Shown here: one piece after another, positions 16,681-25,392 of the stretch | Layout: every line of letters starts with the position of its first letter | Position numbering within the stretch: the first letter of the stretch is position 1 | Assembly: GCF_018390695.1 (NCBI RefSeq) | Contig: NZ_JAHBGF010000015.1 | Coordinates: forward strand, 1 to 64,000 | Reading direction: 5' to 3' | DNA: 64,000 nt | From: Ancylobacter sonchi | GTDB lineage: Bacteria > Pseudomonadota > Alphaproteobacteria > Rhizobiales > Xanthobacteraceae | The notes under the pieces: generated by a model | Told to the model about the DNA's origin: nothing | Database searches by the model: none | Seen by the model: only the letters and a program-made list of their open reading frames with translations | Program-made: the position numbers and the translations under genes

Positions 16681-18272
16681 GACACGACGTCCATGGCGGG
16701 CTGGCCGAAGGAGGCCGCGGCGATGCGGTCCTCGTTCATCGCAGCGCCCGCAAGATCTGCAGTAATCCTCCCCTCATACATGACGAGAATGCGGCTGCAG
16801 TGCAGCAGCAGCTCGTGCACGTCCGAGGCGTAGACGATCGCCGCCCGGTCCGCCGCCACGAGATCCTGCACCAGTTCGTAGATTTCCGTCCGCGCATGGA
16901 TGTCGACGCCCTTGGTCGGGTCGCTGAGCAGGATGACGTCGAAGGGAATCGACAGCCATTTGCCGACGACGATCTTCTGCTGGTTGCCGCCAGACAGCGT
17001 ATCGACCGCCTGCCGGGGCCCCCGGGTCTTGATGGAGAGACGCTCGATGGTCGTCCGCACGAAAGCCGCCAGGGCTCGCGGCGGCAGCCGCCAGGGCCGG
17101 CGGTCGGCCGCAACGGCGACATAGCCGAGATTCGAACCCACATCGCCGTCGACGAACAGGCCCTGCCGATGCCGGTCGTTCGGCACCAGACAGATTCCCC
17201 GGCGGATCATGTCGCGCGGGCAGCGCGGCCTGACCTCGGTGCCGCCGACGCGGAGCGTCCCCTGCTCGAAGGGGCGGCACGCCGCGATCGCCTCGAGGAG
17301 CTCCTCCTGCCCCTGTCCCTGCAGGCCGGCGATCCCGAGCACCTCGCCCCGGCGTAGCGTCAGGCTGGCGCCACGGACAGCCGTCCCGCTCGTCAGCCCC
17401 GACACCTCCAGGAGCGCCTCCCCGACGACCGGGTCCCCGACGGCAGATTCCCCGAGGGTCTGGCCCGGCGCCGTTCGCTCGCGCACCTCCCGGTCGCCGG
17501 ACATCAGTTGCAGGATGCGCGGCACGTCGAGGCGGCCGCGGGTCGACCAGGAGCCGGCATGGTGGCCGTTCCGCAGCACGACGATGCGGCCGCAGAGCTC
17601 CTCGACCTCATGCAGCCGGTGCGAGATGAAGATGATGCCGACACCCTCCGCGGTGAGGCGGCGCACCGACGTGAACAGGGCGGCGACCTCCGGCCCGGTC
17701 ATCGCGGCCGACGGCTCGTCGAGTATGAGCAGGCGGGGCTTGCGCGACACCGCGCGGGCGATCTCCACCCATTGCTGGCCGGCAGCCGTGAGGCTGCCGG
17801 CCAGGGCGTCGGGATCGACGCGGGCGCCGAGCCACGACAGGATGTCGATGGCGTCGCGACGGGCCCGGCGGCGGTCGATGAAGCCGCCTGTCGTGCAGAT
17901 CTCCGCCCCCAGGAACAGGCTTTCCCACACCGGCAGATGCGGCGGGAGGCTGGGGTGCTGATGGGCGATCACCACGCCCAGTCCGGCGGCGACGCGTGGC
18001 GACGCCCGGGTCAAGGCCCGCCCGGCGATGAGCACGCGCCCCTGATCGGCCCGCGTCTCGCCGGCAATGATGCGCGACAGGGTCGACTTGCCCGACCCGT
18101 TGGCGCCGAGCAGACCGAGAACCTCGCCGGACCGCAATTCGAGGTCGATGCCTTCGAGGGCGACGATGCCGGCGAACCGCTTGCCGACCCCCTTGAGGTC
18201 GAGGATGGGCACTGACGCCACCCCCTCCTCGACCCCGGCAATGCGCTCGGCTGACGTCATCGAGAGCGCCAC
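16677..18272 (-). CDS. CUT2 sugar-type ABC transporter ATP-binding protein (RbsA-like)
   Basis: The 531-residue protein has two tandem ABC modules, as in RbsA/MglA. The first has Walker A GANGSGKST near 55-63 and Walker B LLILDEPSAAM near 178. In the second the Walker A position reads GLQGQGQEEL, the degenerate form usual for this class, with signature LSGGNQQKIV near 440 and ILLSDPTKGVD. It energises uptake through the two downstream permeases. The start is either the GTG at 18272 or the ATG at 18260; the substrate-binding gene ends four bases upstream, so the genes form one operon. Confidence 0.93.
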   Translation of the reverse strand: MALSMTSAERIAGVEEGVASVPILDLKGVGKRFAGIVALEGIDLELRSGEVLGLLGANGSGKSTLSRIIAGETRADQGRVLIAGRALTRASPRVAAGLGVVIAHQHPSLPPHLPVWESLFLGAEICTTGGFIDRRRARRDAIDILSWLGARVDPDALAGSLTAAGQQWVEIARAVSRKPRLLILDEPSAAMTGPEVAALFTSVRRLTAEGVGIIFISHRLHEVEELCGRIVVLRNGHHAGSWSTRGRLDVPRILQLMSGDREVRERTAPGQTLGESAVGDPVVGEALLEVSGLTSGTAVRGASLTLRRGEVLGIAGLQGQGQEELLEAIAACRPFEQGTLRVGGTEVRPRCPRDMIRRGICLVPNDRHRQGLFVDGDVGSNLGYVAVAADRRPWRLPPRALAAFVRTTIERLSIKTRGPRQAVDTLSGGNQQKIVVGKWLSIPFDVILLSDPTKGVDIHARTEIYELVQDLVAADRAAIVYASDVHELLLHCSRILVMYEGRITADLAGAAMNEDRIAAASFGQPAMDVVS

Positions 18273-18275
18273 GGG

Positions 18276-19322
18276 CTACTCGAAAAACGCGTCGAGCTGG
18301 GGCTCGGAAAACCATTCCGAGAGATAATAGCTGTCCGGCCGGTCCTTCATGCTGTCGAGGATCGTGACGAGGTTGTCGCGCGTGACCTCGAGCTTGATCG
18401 GATAGAAGATCGTGTTCTCGGGGACCGCCTTCAGCTTGCGGCCATTGGCGAGCCTCACGGCGATGCCGATGGCGTTGCGGCTGATGTCCGGCGGGTTCGG
18501 CCGGGCGAACGCCTTCATGTCGGTGCCGCCGTCGAGCTCCTGCTTCCAGGCCAGCAGGAAAGCCTTCTGCGCCTCCGCGGTCATGACCGGAATCGGCCGG
18601 CGGGCGTTCTGGAACGCCCGCAACACGCCGAGCCCCATCGAATCCTCGACGAAGGCCCCGTCGATCTGGGGCTGCGCCGCGATCACCGTCGCCATGACGC
18701 TCTGCGCCTTGGCATGGTCCCAATCGCCGTAGCCGCTCCACACCACCTCGATGCCGGGATATTGCTTGAAGGTATCCAGCGCCGCCTGCCGCCGGGCCTC
18801 CGCCGCCGGGTGGCCGGCGATACCGTTCACCACCACCACCTTGCCCTTGCCGCCCAGCGTCTTGGCGATCCACTGGGCATAGGCCTGGCCGAAGGCGTAG
18901 TGATCGACGGTGACGTTGATGGCGTAGGGATTGGTCACACGCTGATCGAACGACACCACGGGTATCTCGGCCCGCTTCGCCTCGTTGATGGCGCCGTTCA
19001 GCGCGGTGGCGGAATTCGCGTTCACCGTGATCACCGCGACCTTGGCCCGGATCATGTTGCGCAGATCCTGGATCTGCTGGCCGACATCGCCGCCCGCCTG
19101 CTGGACGACCAGATCCTTGGCCAGCCCCTCGGCCTTGTAAGTGCCGAACTGCTCCTGCGCGCCGGAGATCATCTGCCGGCGCCAGTCATGAGCGAAGTAC
19201 CCGATCGAGAAGCCGATCGTGGCATCCCCGCCTTTCGCGTGGGCCGCCGGCACGGCGACATTCCCGATGGCCGACGAAGCCGCCCCGGCCGCGACAAGAG
19301 ACATGAAGTCCCGTCTGTTCAT
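18276..19322 (-). CDS. CUT2 ABC transporter substrate-binding protein
   Basis: The 348-residue periplasmic binding protein has the Peripla_BP_4 fold, with VITVNANSATALNGAINEA, IPVVSFDQRV and the repeated Rossmann-like halves typical of ribose/rhamnose-type receptors. The N-terminus MNRRDFMSLVAAGAASSAIG has a twin arginine followed by a hydrophobic stretch and may use Tat export. I chose the ATG at 19322 because GGAGG lies six bases upstream; an upstream extension in frame lacks a ribosome site. The ligand cannot be read. The conserved D in FDQRV suggests a sugar or sugar-like polyol. Confidence 0.9.
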   Translation of the reverse strand: MNRRDFMSLVAAGAASSAIGNVAVPAAHAKGGDATIGFSIGYFAHDWRRQMISGAQEQFGTYKAEGLAKDLVVQQAGGDVGQQIQDLRNMIRAKVAVITVNANSATALNGAINEAKRAEIPVVSFDQRVTNPYAINVTVDHYAFGQAYAQWIAKTLGGKGKVVVVNGIAGHPAAEARRQAALDTFKQYPGIEVVWSGYGDWDHAKAQSVMATVIAAQPQIDGAFVEDSMGLGVLRAFQNARRPIPVMTAEAQKAFLLAWKQELDGGTDMKAFARPNPPDISRNAIGIAVRLANGRKLKAVPENTIFYPIKLEVTRDNLVTILDSMKDRPDSYYLSEWFSEPQLDAFFE

Positions 19323-19463
19323 CACTTCCTCCCACCAAATATTATGATTGTTCACATCAGAATATTTACTGGGATGATTGGCAATATAGAGCCACAATGT
19401 TTCAGACATTCCGATAAGAACAATGATTATTACGCATTATATTAGTGAATTATATTACACAGA
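19323..19463 (-). promoter_or_regulatory. AT-rich promoter region of the CUT2 transporter operon
   Basis: This 141-base gap between coxE-like and substrate-binding genes is far AT-richer than its surroundings, as expected of a promoter for the leftward operon. At 19461-19475 the sequence AGATCATGCATGCGT reaches into the last codons of the upstream gene; exactly the same 15 bases occur at 43556-43570 ahead of the second CUT2 operon. Confidence 0.55.
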
Positions 19464-20624
19464 TCATGCATGCGTACATTTCTCGGCCGACTTCTCCCGT
19501 CCCCAGATCTTCGAGGCACGTTCGGCGGGAACCCGCCAGTTCAGGAGGAACGGCATCAGCACCGAGCCGGACGAGCCGTCGACCAGATCGTCGAGGAAAG
19601 GCAGCACAGCCTGCATGGCCCGGGTGCGCGGTCGGTAGCGGGGATCGGCCACCAGCGGGCTGGCCCAGCTGAAACGCCAGGCGAGGCGCGACAGCCGCGC
19701 GACTGCCTGGACGAAGACGGCGGGATCTCCCCGTTCCAGGCCATCGGAGACCACGAGGATCGCGGCGCCCCTGGCGAGGCCGGCGAAGCGCGGCACCGAC
19801 AGGAAGCGCGCCAGGCAGGGACCGATCTGCGTTCCGCCCTCCCAATCCGCCACAGCGGCGGCGGCATTCGCGAGCGCCACCGCCTCGTCGCGGCACCGCA
19901 GGTTCGACGTGATCCGGCTGAGACGGGTGGCGAAGGTGAAGACCTCAGCCTCCGGCGCCCGCTGCACGATGATGTGAGCCAGCCGGAGATAGTCGTCGCT
20001 CGCGGTCCTCATCGAGCCGGACACATCGATCAGCAGGAGCAGCCGCCGGGGCCGCGCCGGCGCGAGCGCCATCAGCGGATGGGGAATGTCGCCGTCATGG
20101 CGCAGGATCTGCCGCAGGGAGCGCCGGAGATGAACGGCAGAGCCCTTCGACGAGGGCCTCAGCCGGAACGACTTCCGCAGCGGGAGACGCCCGGCAAGCC
20201 GGCCGCCGAACCGGCGCAGCTCCTCGTCGGGAGCGAGCGGGGCGATGGTCTTCTCCTGCAGCAGATCCGCCGCCGAGGCCCGATCGCCGGCAACGTCCTC
20301 CTCGTCGCGCTCCGGCGCCGACGCCTCCGTCTCACCTTCCTCTTCCCGCTCGGTCTCCCCGCTCGCGGTTACCGCGCCGGAACCGTGAAAGAAGGCGCGG
20401 AACAACTCGTCGAAGTCGGCGCGACGCTCAGGATGCGGCGAAAACGACGCGACGGCGGCCTGATAGACGTCGCGGATCCCCCCCGGGCCCAGCAGGACAA
20501 GGCTCCGGAGGAAGGTCTCGGTCTGCTCGGGAGCGACGGCGAAGCCGTTGTCGCGCAGCATCCGGCCAAAGGCCACCATCATGACGGCGATCGGTGGCAG
20601 GCCGCCGATCGGCATCACGCACAC
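19464..20624 (-). CDS. VWA-domain protein, CoxE-like
   Basis: The 386-residue protein has a C-terminal von Willebrand A domain whose MIDAS metal site begins LLLIDVSGSM near 190-200. The N-terminal part (FGRMLRDNGF, PEQTETFLRSL) matches the CoxE family. CoxE works with a MoxR-type ATPase (CoxD) in maturing molybdenum hydroxylases of the CO-dehydrogenase type. Here it follows the MoxR gene with a 10-base overlap, and the whole set follows molybdenum hydroxylase subunit genes. An acidic linker at about 85-110 separates the two parts. It ends the operon. Confidence 0.85.
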   Translation of the reverse strand: MCVMPIGGLPPIAVMMVAFGRMLRDNGFAVAPEQTETFLRSLVLLGPGGIRDVYQAAVASFSPHPERRADFDELFRAFFHGSGAVTASGETEREEEGETEASAPERDEEDVAGDRASAADLLQEKTIAPLAPDEELRRFGGRLAGRLPLRKSFRLRPSSKGSAVHLRRSLRQILRHDGDIPHPLMALAPARPRRLLLLIDVSGSMRTASDDYLRLAHIIVQRAPEAEVFTFATRLSRITSNLRCRDEAVALANAAAAVADWEGGTQIGPCLARFLSVPRFAGLARGAAILVVSDGLERGDPAVFVQAVARLSRLAWRFSWASPLVADPRYRPRTRAMQAVLPFLDDLVDGSSGSVLMPFLLNWRVPAERASKIWGREKSAEKCTHA

Positions 20625-21487
20625 GCCTCGGCCAGCAGGCCGTCGAGATCGTCGCGCAGGTCCGAGAGGTCCTCCTCATCCTTGATCGCCGCGCCCACCG
20701 CCCGCCGGAAAGCCAGCGGCCAGTCGCCACTGCCATTCTCGAGCAGCGTGGCCGCGCGCGCCCATTCGACCGCTTCGGCAATGCCCGGTGGCTTGGCCAG
20801 CGGCCGGCGGCGCAGCGCCGCCACCGAACGCGCGACGGCCCTCGCCACCGCCCGACTGACGTCCCCCGCCCGCGCCCGGATGATCGCCGCCTCCCGCTCC
20901 GGCTCGGGATAGGGGATCCAGTGATACAGGCAGCGGCGGCGCAGCGCTTCGTGCAGCGACCGCGTCCGGTTCGACGTCAGAATGACCGGGGGCTTCTCTC
21001 GGGCGGCGATAGTGCCCACTTCCGGGATCGAGATCTGGAAGTCCGACAGGAACTCGAGCAGAAACGCCTCGAACTCATGGTCCGAGCGGTCGATCTCGTC
21101 GATCAGCAGCACGCAGCTCTGCGGCGCGCGGATCGCCTTGAGCAGCGGTCGCTCGATGAGATAGGTCTCGCTATAGAGATCCGGCGCATGTCCTTCGGCT
21201 TCCCGCAGCGCCAGCAATTGCCGTGGGTAGTTCCATTCGTAGAGCGCGTGGGCCGCGTCGATGCCCTCATAGCATTGCAGGCGAACCAGCGGACGCCCGA
21301 GCAGCGTCGCCAGCGTCTTGGCGGCTTCGGTCTTGCCGACGCCCGGCGCCCCCTCCAGCAGCAACGGCTTGCCGAGCTGCAGGCTGAGGAAGATGGCGAT
21401 CGCCAGCCCCTCATCGGACAGATAGCCGGTCTCGGCGAAGCGCGCCTCGACGAGAGCGGGCGAGGAGAGGCTGGGATAGCTTTCCAT
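20615..21487 (-). CDS. MoxR-family AAA ATPase, CoxD-like
   Basis: The 290-residue AAA+ protein has Walker A GAPGVGKT at 46-53, Walker B CVLLIDEID near 125-133 and sensor 1 VILTSNRTR near 170. In carboxydotrophs the equivalent CoxD helps assemble the [CuSMoO2] site of CO dehydrogenase; related ATPases serve other xanthine-oxidase-type enzymes. It starts nine bases after the split large-subunit gene and overlaps the CoxE-like gene, so it is part of the same operon and likely an activator of that enzyme. Confidence 0.9.
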   Translation of the reverse strand: MESYPSLSSPALVEARFAETGYLSDEGLAIAIFLSLQLGKPLLLEGAPGVGKTEAAKTLATLLGRPLVRLQCYEGIDAAHALYEWNYPRQLLALREAEGHAPDLYSETYLIERPLLKAIRAPQSCVLLIDEIDRSDHEFEAFLLEFLSDFQISIPEVGTIAAREKPPVILTSNRTRSLHEALRRRCLYHWIPYPEPEREAAIIRARAGDVSRAVARAVARSVAALRRRPLAKPPGIAEAVEWARAATLLENGSGDWPLAFRRAVGAAIKDEEDLSDLRDDLDGLLAEACA

Positions 21488-21496
21488 CGCCCTGCG

Positions 21497-22498
21497 TCAG
21501 GCTTCGAGCCCGCGCAGGGCGCGCAGGATCTTCTCGGGGGTGAAAGGCATGGTGTCGATCCGCACGCCCACCGCGTCGAAAATCGCATTGGCGATGGCCG
21601 GTATCGGCGCATTGGCGCACATTTCGCCGGGCCCCTTGCCCCCATAGGGGCCATCGGGGGCGGGGCGTTCCAGCACCACCACTTCCGTCCTCGGCAGGTT
21701 TCCGGGACCCGGCATCAGGTATTCGTTGAAGTCGACGCCCCTGTGGTCGCGCTGCGGGTAATAGGGCTCCGTGGTCTCGTAGATCGCATGGCTGATCCCC
21801 ATCCACGCGCCGCCGACCAGTTGCTGCTCGACCATTCGGGGATTGAGCGCGCGGCCGATCTCATAGACGTTCTTCAGCGAGATCACGTCGACCTCGCCGG
21901 TTTCCACGTCCACCTCCACTTCCGCGACCGTGCAGGCATGGGCGTAGCAGGTGGCCGGCTTCATCGCACCGTCGACCGGCGAGGGATATGAACGCGGCAC
22001 CAGGAACATGCCGCGACCGGAAATCGACCGCCCCTTCTGGAAATGCGCGGCGAGCGCGGTATCGGTGACGGAGACCGCCTTCGCCGGGGCGCCCACCACA
22101 TGGATGTTGCCGGCGCCATCGGTCTCCAGATCGTCGGTGCTGACCTCCAGCATCTCGGCCGCCACCTCGAGCATCACGCCGCGCGCCTCCCTGGCGGCGG
22201 CAATCACCGCATTGCCGGCGCGATGGGTTCCCCGCGAGGCGAACGTGCCCATGCAATGGGGTCCGGTGTCGGAATCGGCCGTGTCGACCACGACGCGCTC
22301 GGAGGGCACGCCGAGTGTCTCGGCGCAGATCTGCCGCAAGATCTGCTTCATGCCCTGGCCGAGATCGACGCTCGACACCGTCACCATGAAATTGCCGGTC
22401 GGCGTCGAATGAACCAGCGCCTGTGTGGGGTCGCCGCCGAGATTCATGCCGGTGGGATAGTTGACGGCGGCCACGCCCCGCCCGCGCTTCCTGGTCAA
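21497..22498 (-). CDS. Molybdenum hydroxylase large subunit, C-terminal half (split gene)
   Basis: The 333-residue product is the second molybdopterin-binding part (MoCoBD_2) of xanthine dehydrogenase/CO dehydrogenase-type large subunits. Seen are SSVDLGQGMKQILRQI, SDTGPHCMGTFASRGTHRAG and the C-terminal GGKGPGEMCANAPIPAIANA, which holds the likely active-site glutamate. I place its start at the TTG at 22498: GAGGAGG lies five to eleven bases upstream, and the TTGA overlaps the stop of the N-terminal half gene. Together with that gene it makes 790 residues, the normal full length. The split therefore looks like two translationally coupled genes, as known for nicotinate dehydrogenase of Eubacterium barkeri. 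A genuine frameshift or a sequencing error cannot be excluded. Confidence 0.85.
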   Translation of the reverse strand: MTRKRGRGVAAVNYPTGMNLGGDPTQALVHSTPTGNFMVTVSSVDLGQGMKQILRQICAETLGVPSERVVVDTADSDTGPHCMGTFASRGTHRAGNAVIAAAREARGVMLEVAAEMLEVSTDDLETDGAGNIHVVGAPAKAVSVTDTALAAHFQKGRSISGRGMFLVPRSYPSPVDGAMKPATCYAHACTVAEVEVDVETGEVDVISLKNVYEIGRALNPRMVEQQLVGGAWMGISHAIYETTEPYYPQRDHRGVDFNEYLMPGPGNLPRTEVVVLERPAPDGPYGGKGPGEMCANAPIPAIANAIFDAVGVRIDTMPFTPEKILRALRGLEA

Positions 22499-23868
22499 GG
22501 CTGCCTCCTCGGTTCGCGCGACGACATCGCCATGCAGCGGGGATCGACCGGCCAATCGGCCCACTCAGCCGCCTCCTGCATACATTCGATCAGCGCCGCG
22601 CCTTCGGTGGGTTGGTGATGGGCCTTCATGTCGCCGTCGCGATAGGCGTTGACGAAGCGGAACTCCAACGGATCCATGCCGATCAGCCGGGCCAGCTTGT
22701 CCATCTGCACTTCGAGCGCGAAATCGCCGATCGTCACGCCGAAGCCGCGCATGGCGCTGGACGGGGTCCGGTTGGTGTAGACGCAGTAGCAGTCGATGCG
22801 CACGTTCGGGATGGTATAGGGGCCGGGAAAATGGGCGGCAGCCTTCTGGGTTCCGTAGGGCGTGTGCCGTGAATAGGCGCCGGAATCGACGTAGCAGCGC
22901 ACCTGACGGGCGACGATCCGGCCGTCCTTCATCACCCCGTCCTTGAGATAGATCCGTTCCGCGGCGCGCGGCGAGGAGATCTGCATCTCCTCGTAGCGGT
23001 TGTAGATGTAGGAGACTGGCCGGCCGGTGAGCATCGACGCCAGAATGGCGATCGGCTCGGTGGTGCAGTCCACCTTGCCGCCGAAGCCACCGCCCGCCGT
23101 GCCACCCACGAAATGCAGCTGCTGGCCGGGGACCTGCAGGATCACCGAGCTGTTGTCGAGCGTGAAGAAGACCGCCTGCGTGCCGGTGTAGCAGGTGAAG
23201 CGGTTGTTCTGGTCGGGCACGACGACGCAGCCGGTGGTCTCGGTCGGCGCCTGCTCGATCGGCGAGGCCTGATAACGCTGCTCCAGAATGAAGTCCGCCT
23301 CGGCAAAACCCTTCTCGACATCGCCAAGGATGACCTTGCGGCTCTCGCCGCTGTCGTAGCGATAATAGTTCTGCCCGTGATACTCGTTGACCAGTGGAGC
23401 GCCCGGCTTGAGCGCCTCCTCGACGTCGAACACCGCCGGCAACTCTTCATAGGCGATCTGCACCAGCTGGGCCGCCTCATAGGCCGCGCGCTCGCTGTCC
23501 GCCACGATGCAGACGATCGGCTCGCCCTGCCAGCGCACCTTGTCGAAGGCCAGCACCGGCTCGTCCTCCGGGCCGATATTGATCAAGCTGAGCACGGTGT
23601 AGACGTTGTGCGGCACGTCCCTGGCGGTGATCACCCGGCGAACGCCGGGGTGGCGTTCCGCCCGGCTGGCATCGATGCCGAGAATGCGCGCATGGTGATG
23701 CGGGCTGCGGACCATGCGGATATGCAGCAGTCCGGGGATCGCGCGATCCGCATAGAACGGCGTGATGCCCTTCACATGGCCGAGCGCATCGGAGCGCTGG
23801 CGGCTCTGCCCGATCTCCTTGAGATCGTCATTGCGCTCATCAGCGAAGTACTTCTTGCGGATTTCCAT
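22495..23868 (-). CDS. Molybdenum hydroxylase large subunit, N-terminal half (split gene)
   Basis: The 457-residue protein carries the a/b hammerhead domain (about 15-135: HVKGITPFYADRAIPGLLH, HHHARILGIDAS) and the first molybdopterin-binding domain (150-440). The latter includes the GGTAGGGFGGKVDCTTEP loop and SSAMRGFGVTIGDFALE. It ends with PVDPRCMAMSS and a short tail before TGA, where ordinary large subunits continue. The start overlaps the stop of the iron-sulfur subunit gene (ATGA). The enzyme type hydroxylates N-heterocycles, aldehydes or purines with water as oxygen donor. The substrate cannot be read, but the glycine-rich loop lacks the Cys of true CO dehydrogenases. Confidence 0.88.
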   Translation of the reverse strand: MEIRKKYFADERNDDLKEIGQSRQRSDALGHVKGITPFYADRAIPGLLHIRMVRSPHHHARILGIDASRAERHPGVRRVITARDVPHNVYTVLSLINIGPEDEPVLAFDKVRWQGEPIVCIVADSERAAYEAAQLVQIAYEELPAVFDVEEALKPGAPLVNEYHGQNYYRYDSGESRKVILGDVEKGFAEADFILEQRYQASPIEQAPTETTGCVVVPDQNNRFTCYTGTQAVFFTLDNSSVILQVPGQQLHFVGGTAGGGFGGKVDCTTEPIAILASMLTGRPVSYIYNRYEEMQISSPRAAERIYLKDGVMKDGRIVARQVRCYVDSGAYSRHTPYGTQKAAAHFPGPYTIPNVRIDCYCVYTNRTPSSAMRGFGVTIGDFALEVQMDKLARLIGMDPLEFRFVNAYRDGDMKAHHQPTEGAALIECMQEAAEWADWPVDPRCMAMSSREPRRQP

Positions 23869-24359
23869 CAGGCGGCTCCCGGTCCGCTCGCGCTCATCAC
23901 CTGGGCCGCCGACAGCACGGCCTGGATGATCGGCTCATAGCCCGTGCAGCGGCAGATATTGCCGCTCAGGGCCTCGACCACATCCTCACGGCTGGGACGT
24001 GGATTGGTCAGGAACAGGGCCTTGGCGGCCATCAGCATGCCCGGCGTGCAAAAGCCGCACTGCGCCGCGAAATGCTCCATAACGGCGTGCTGCAAGGGAT
24101 GCAGCTGGCCATGGGCCGCCAGCCCGGCCACGGTCTCGACGTCCGCCCCGTCGCAGTCCTCGGCCAGCGTGATGCAGGACAGGCGGGGAGCCCCGTCCAC
24201 CAGCACCGTGCAGGTGCCGCAGGTGCCCTGCAGGCAGCCGGACTTGGCCGTCAGGTCGCCCGTCTTGTCACGCAGGAGCCGCAGCAGCGTGGCGCCGCTG
24301 TCGACGAACTCGGCCCGCTCCTCGCCGTTCAGAATGAAGTGCAGTGGAATTTTCGCCAT
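23868..24359 (-). CDS. Molybdenum hydroxylase [2Fe-2S] subunit
   Basis: The 163-residue protein holds two [2Fe-2S] clusters. The plant-ferredoxin-type cluster uses C42, C47, C50 and C62 (GCLQGTCGTC). The second cluster uses C101, C104, C136 and C138 (CGFCTPG and CRCTGY). It passes electrons from the molybdenum site to FAD in heterotrimeric xanthine-oxidase-family enzymes. Length and spacing are standard (CoxS/CutS/XdhC type). It lies three bases after the FAD-subunit gene and overlaps the large-subunit start. Confidence 0.95.
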   Translation of the reverse strand: MAKIPLHFILNGEERAEFVDSGATLLRLLRDKTGDLTAKSGCLQGTCGTCTVLVDGAPRLSCITLAEDCDGADVETVAGLAAHGQLHPLQHAVMEHFAAQCGFCTPGMLMAAKALFLTNPRPSREDVVEALSGNICRCTGYEPIIQAVLSAAQVMSASGPGAA

Positions 24360-24362
24360 GGT

Positions 24363-25187
24363 TCACCCGTCGATTTCAGGCAGGAGCAGGCGGCGCAGAT
24401 GCACCGGCAGCACGGCTTGCCGGTACCAGGCGCTGGCGATGGCATCGCTCGGCGGCGTGGTACCTTCCGTCACGTGGGGCTCGAGCCGGTCCAGGGTGGC
24501 GGTGATGAGTTGCTCGCCAATCAGCGCCCGCTCGAACGAGCTCGCACGGATCGGCGTGCCGGCCATCGCGCCGAACGCGATCCGGGCCGCGCCGACCCGC
24601 CCGGCGTCACGCGCGATGACGGCGGCGATGGAGACAATGGCCGCGCCCTTCGGCTTCACCCGGCTGGCCTTCACAAATCTGAATGTGCCCGCTTCGGGCC
24701 GGGTGAAGGCGACCGATGTCACGATCAGGCCTGCGGGGAGGCTGTCGCGCCGGGCGAAGAACTCCGCCAATGGCCATTCCTCCACCCCAACGGCACCGTG
24801 AACGGTGACGACGGCACCCAGCGCGAGCAGCGCGACGCCGAAATCGCCATAGGGGCTGGCCGCGAACAGGTTGCCGCCCACCGTGGCAGCGGAGCGGATG
24901 GCCGGTCCGCCGACAATCCTCGCCGCAGGGGCGAGCCATTGCAGGCCGGGATGCCCGAGAAGCTGCGCCATGGTGACCAGCGCGCCAAGACGAATTCGCC
25001 CATCCGCCTCGTCGATCCGCTTCATTTCCGGATCGCAGACACGAACATAGGTCGTGACCGCAGCATCTCCCTCGTTGACGCGACGCACGAGAAGCGTCCC
25101 CCCGCCGACAACACACGCTCCAGCCTCCTCCGTCAGGAACGATGTGGCGGCGGATACCTTCTCAAATCTCCTGTAGGAAAGACCCAT
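24363..25187 (-). CDS. Molybdenum hydroxylase FAD-binding subunit
   Basis: The 274-residue protein is the FAD subunit (CoxM/CutM type). FAD-contact motifs are VVGGGTLLVRR near 26-36 (a variant of AGG(Q/T)SL) and the TVGGNLFAASPYGD block near 101-114. The CO_deh_flav_C domain forms the last 100 residues. I chose the ATG at 25187 because GAGGA stands six bases upstream; two ATGs further upstream are worse placed. It is the first gene of the leftward operon and is divergent from the AraC regulator across about 205 bases. Confidence 0.92.
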   Translation of the reverse strand: MGLSYRRFEKVSAATSFLTEEAGACVVGGGTLLVRRVNEGDAAVTTYVRVCDPEMKRIDEADGRIRLGALVTMAQLLGHPGLQWLAPAARIVGGPAIRSAATVGGNLFAASPYGDFGVALLALGAVVTVHGAVGVEEWPLAEFFARRDSLPAGLIVTSVAFTRPEAGTFRFVKASRVKPKGAAIVSIAAVIARDAGRVGAARIAFGAMAGTPIRASSFERALIGEQLITATLDRLEPHVTEGTTPPSDAIASAWYRQAVLPVHLRRLLLPEIDG

Positions 25188-25392
25188 GAACATTCCTCTT
25201 GGCCTGTTCTTTTGACCGCCCGGGTCGGGCGGCACTCGACCGCAACGCTATTCTTGCGGAGATCGAGTGGGTCTGCTTATCGCCCGATCTACTTTTGGAG
25301 GCGCCGGACATTCCCGTCCTGCCGGCGCGCCGTCCGTCCGTGCTAGCTTCGAATGCGCATAAAGAGCGGCAAAGCCGCCAGCCGAGGAGGAA

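Noticed and set aside
22490-22510. Reading the split large subunit as a simple sequencing frameshift
   Set aside because: Not favoured, because the junction has a TTGA overlap and a good ribosome site. It cannot be ruled out without the reads and is listed as a refuting test.
23041-23130. Assigning the molybdenum hydroxylase as a true CO dehydrogenase because of the CoxD/CoxE genes
   Set aside because: The active-site loop lacks the copper-binding cysteine context of CoxL (VAYRCSFR), so a different substrate is more likely.
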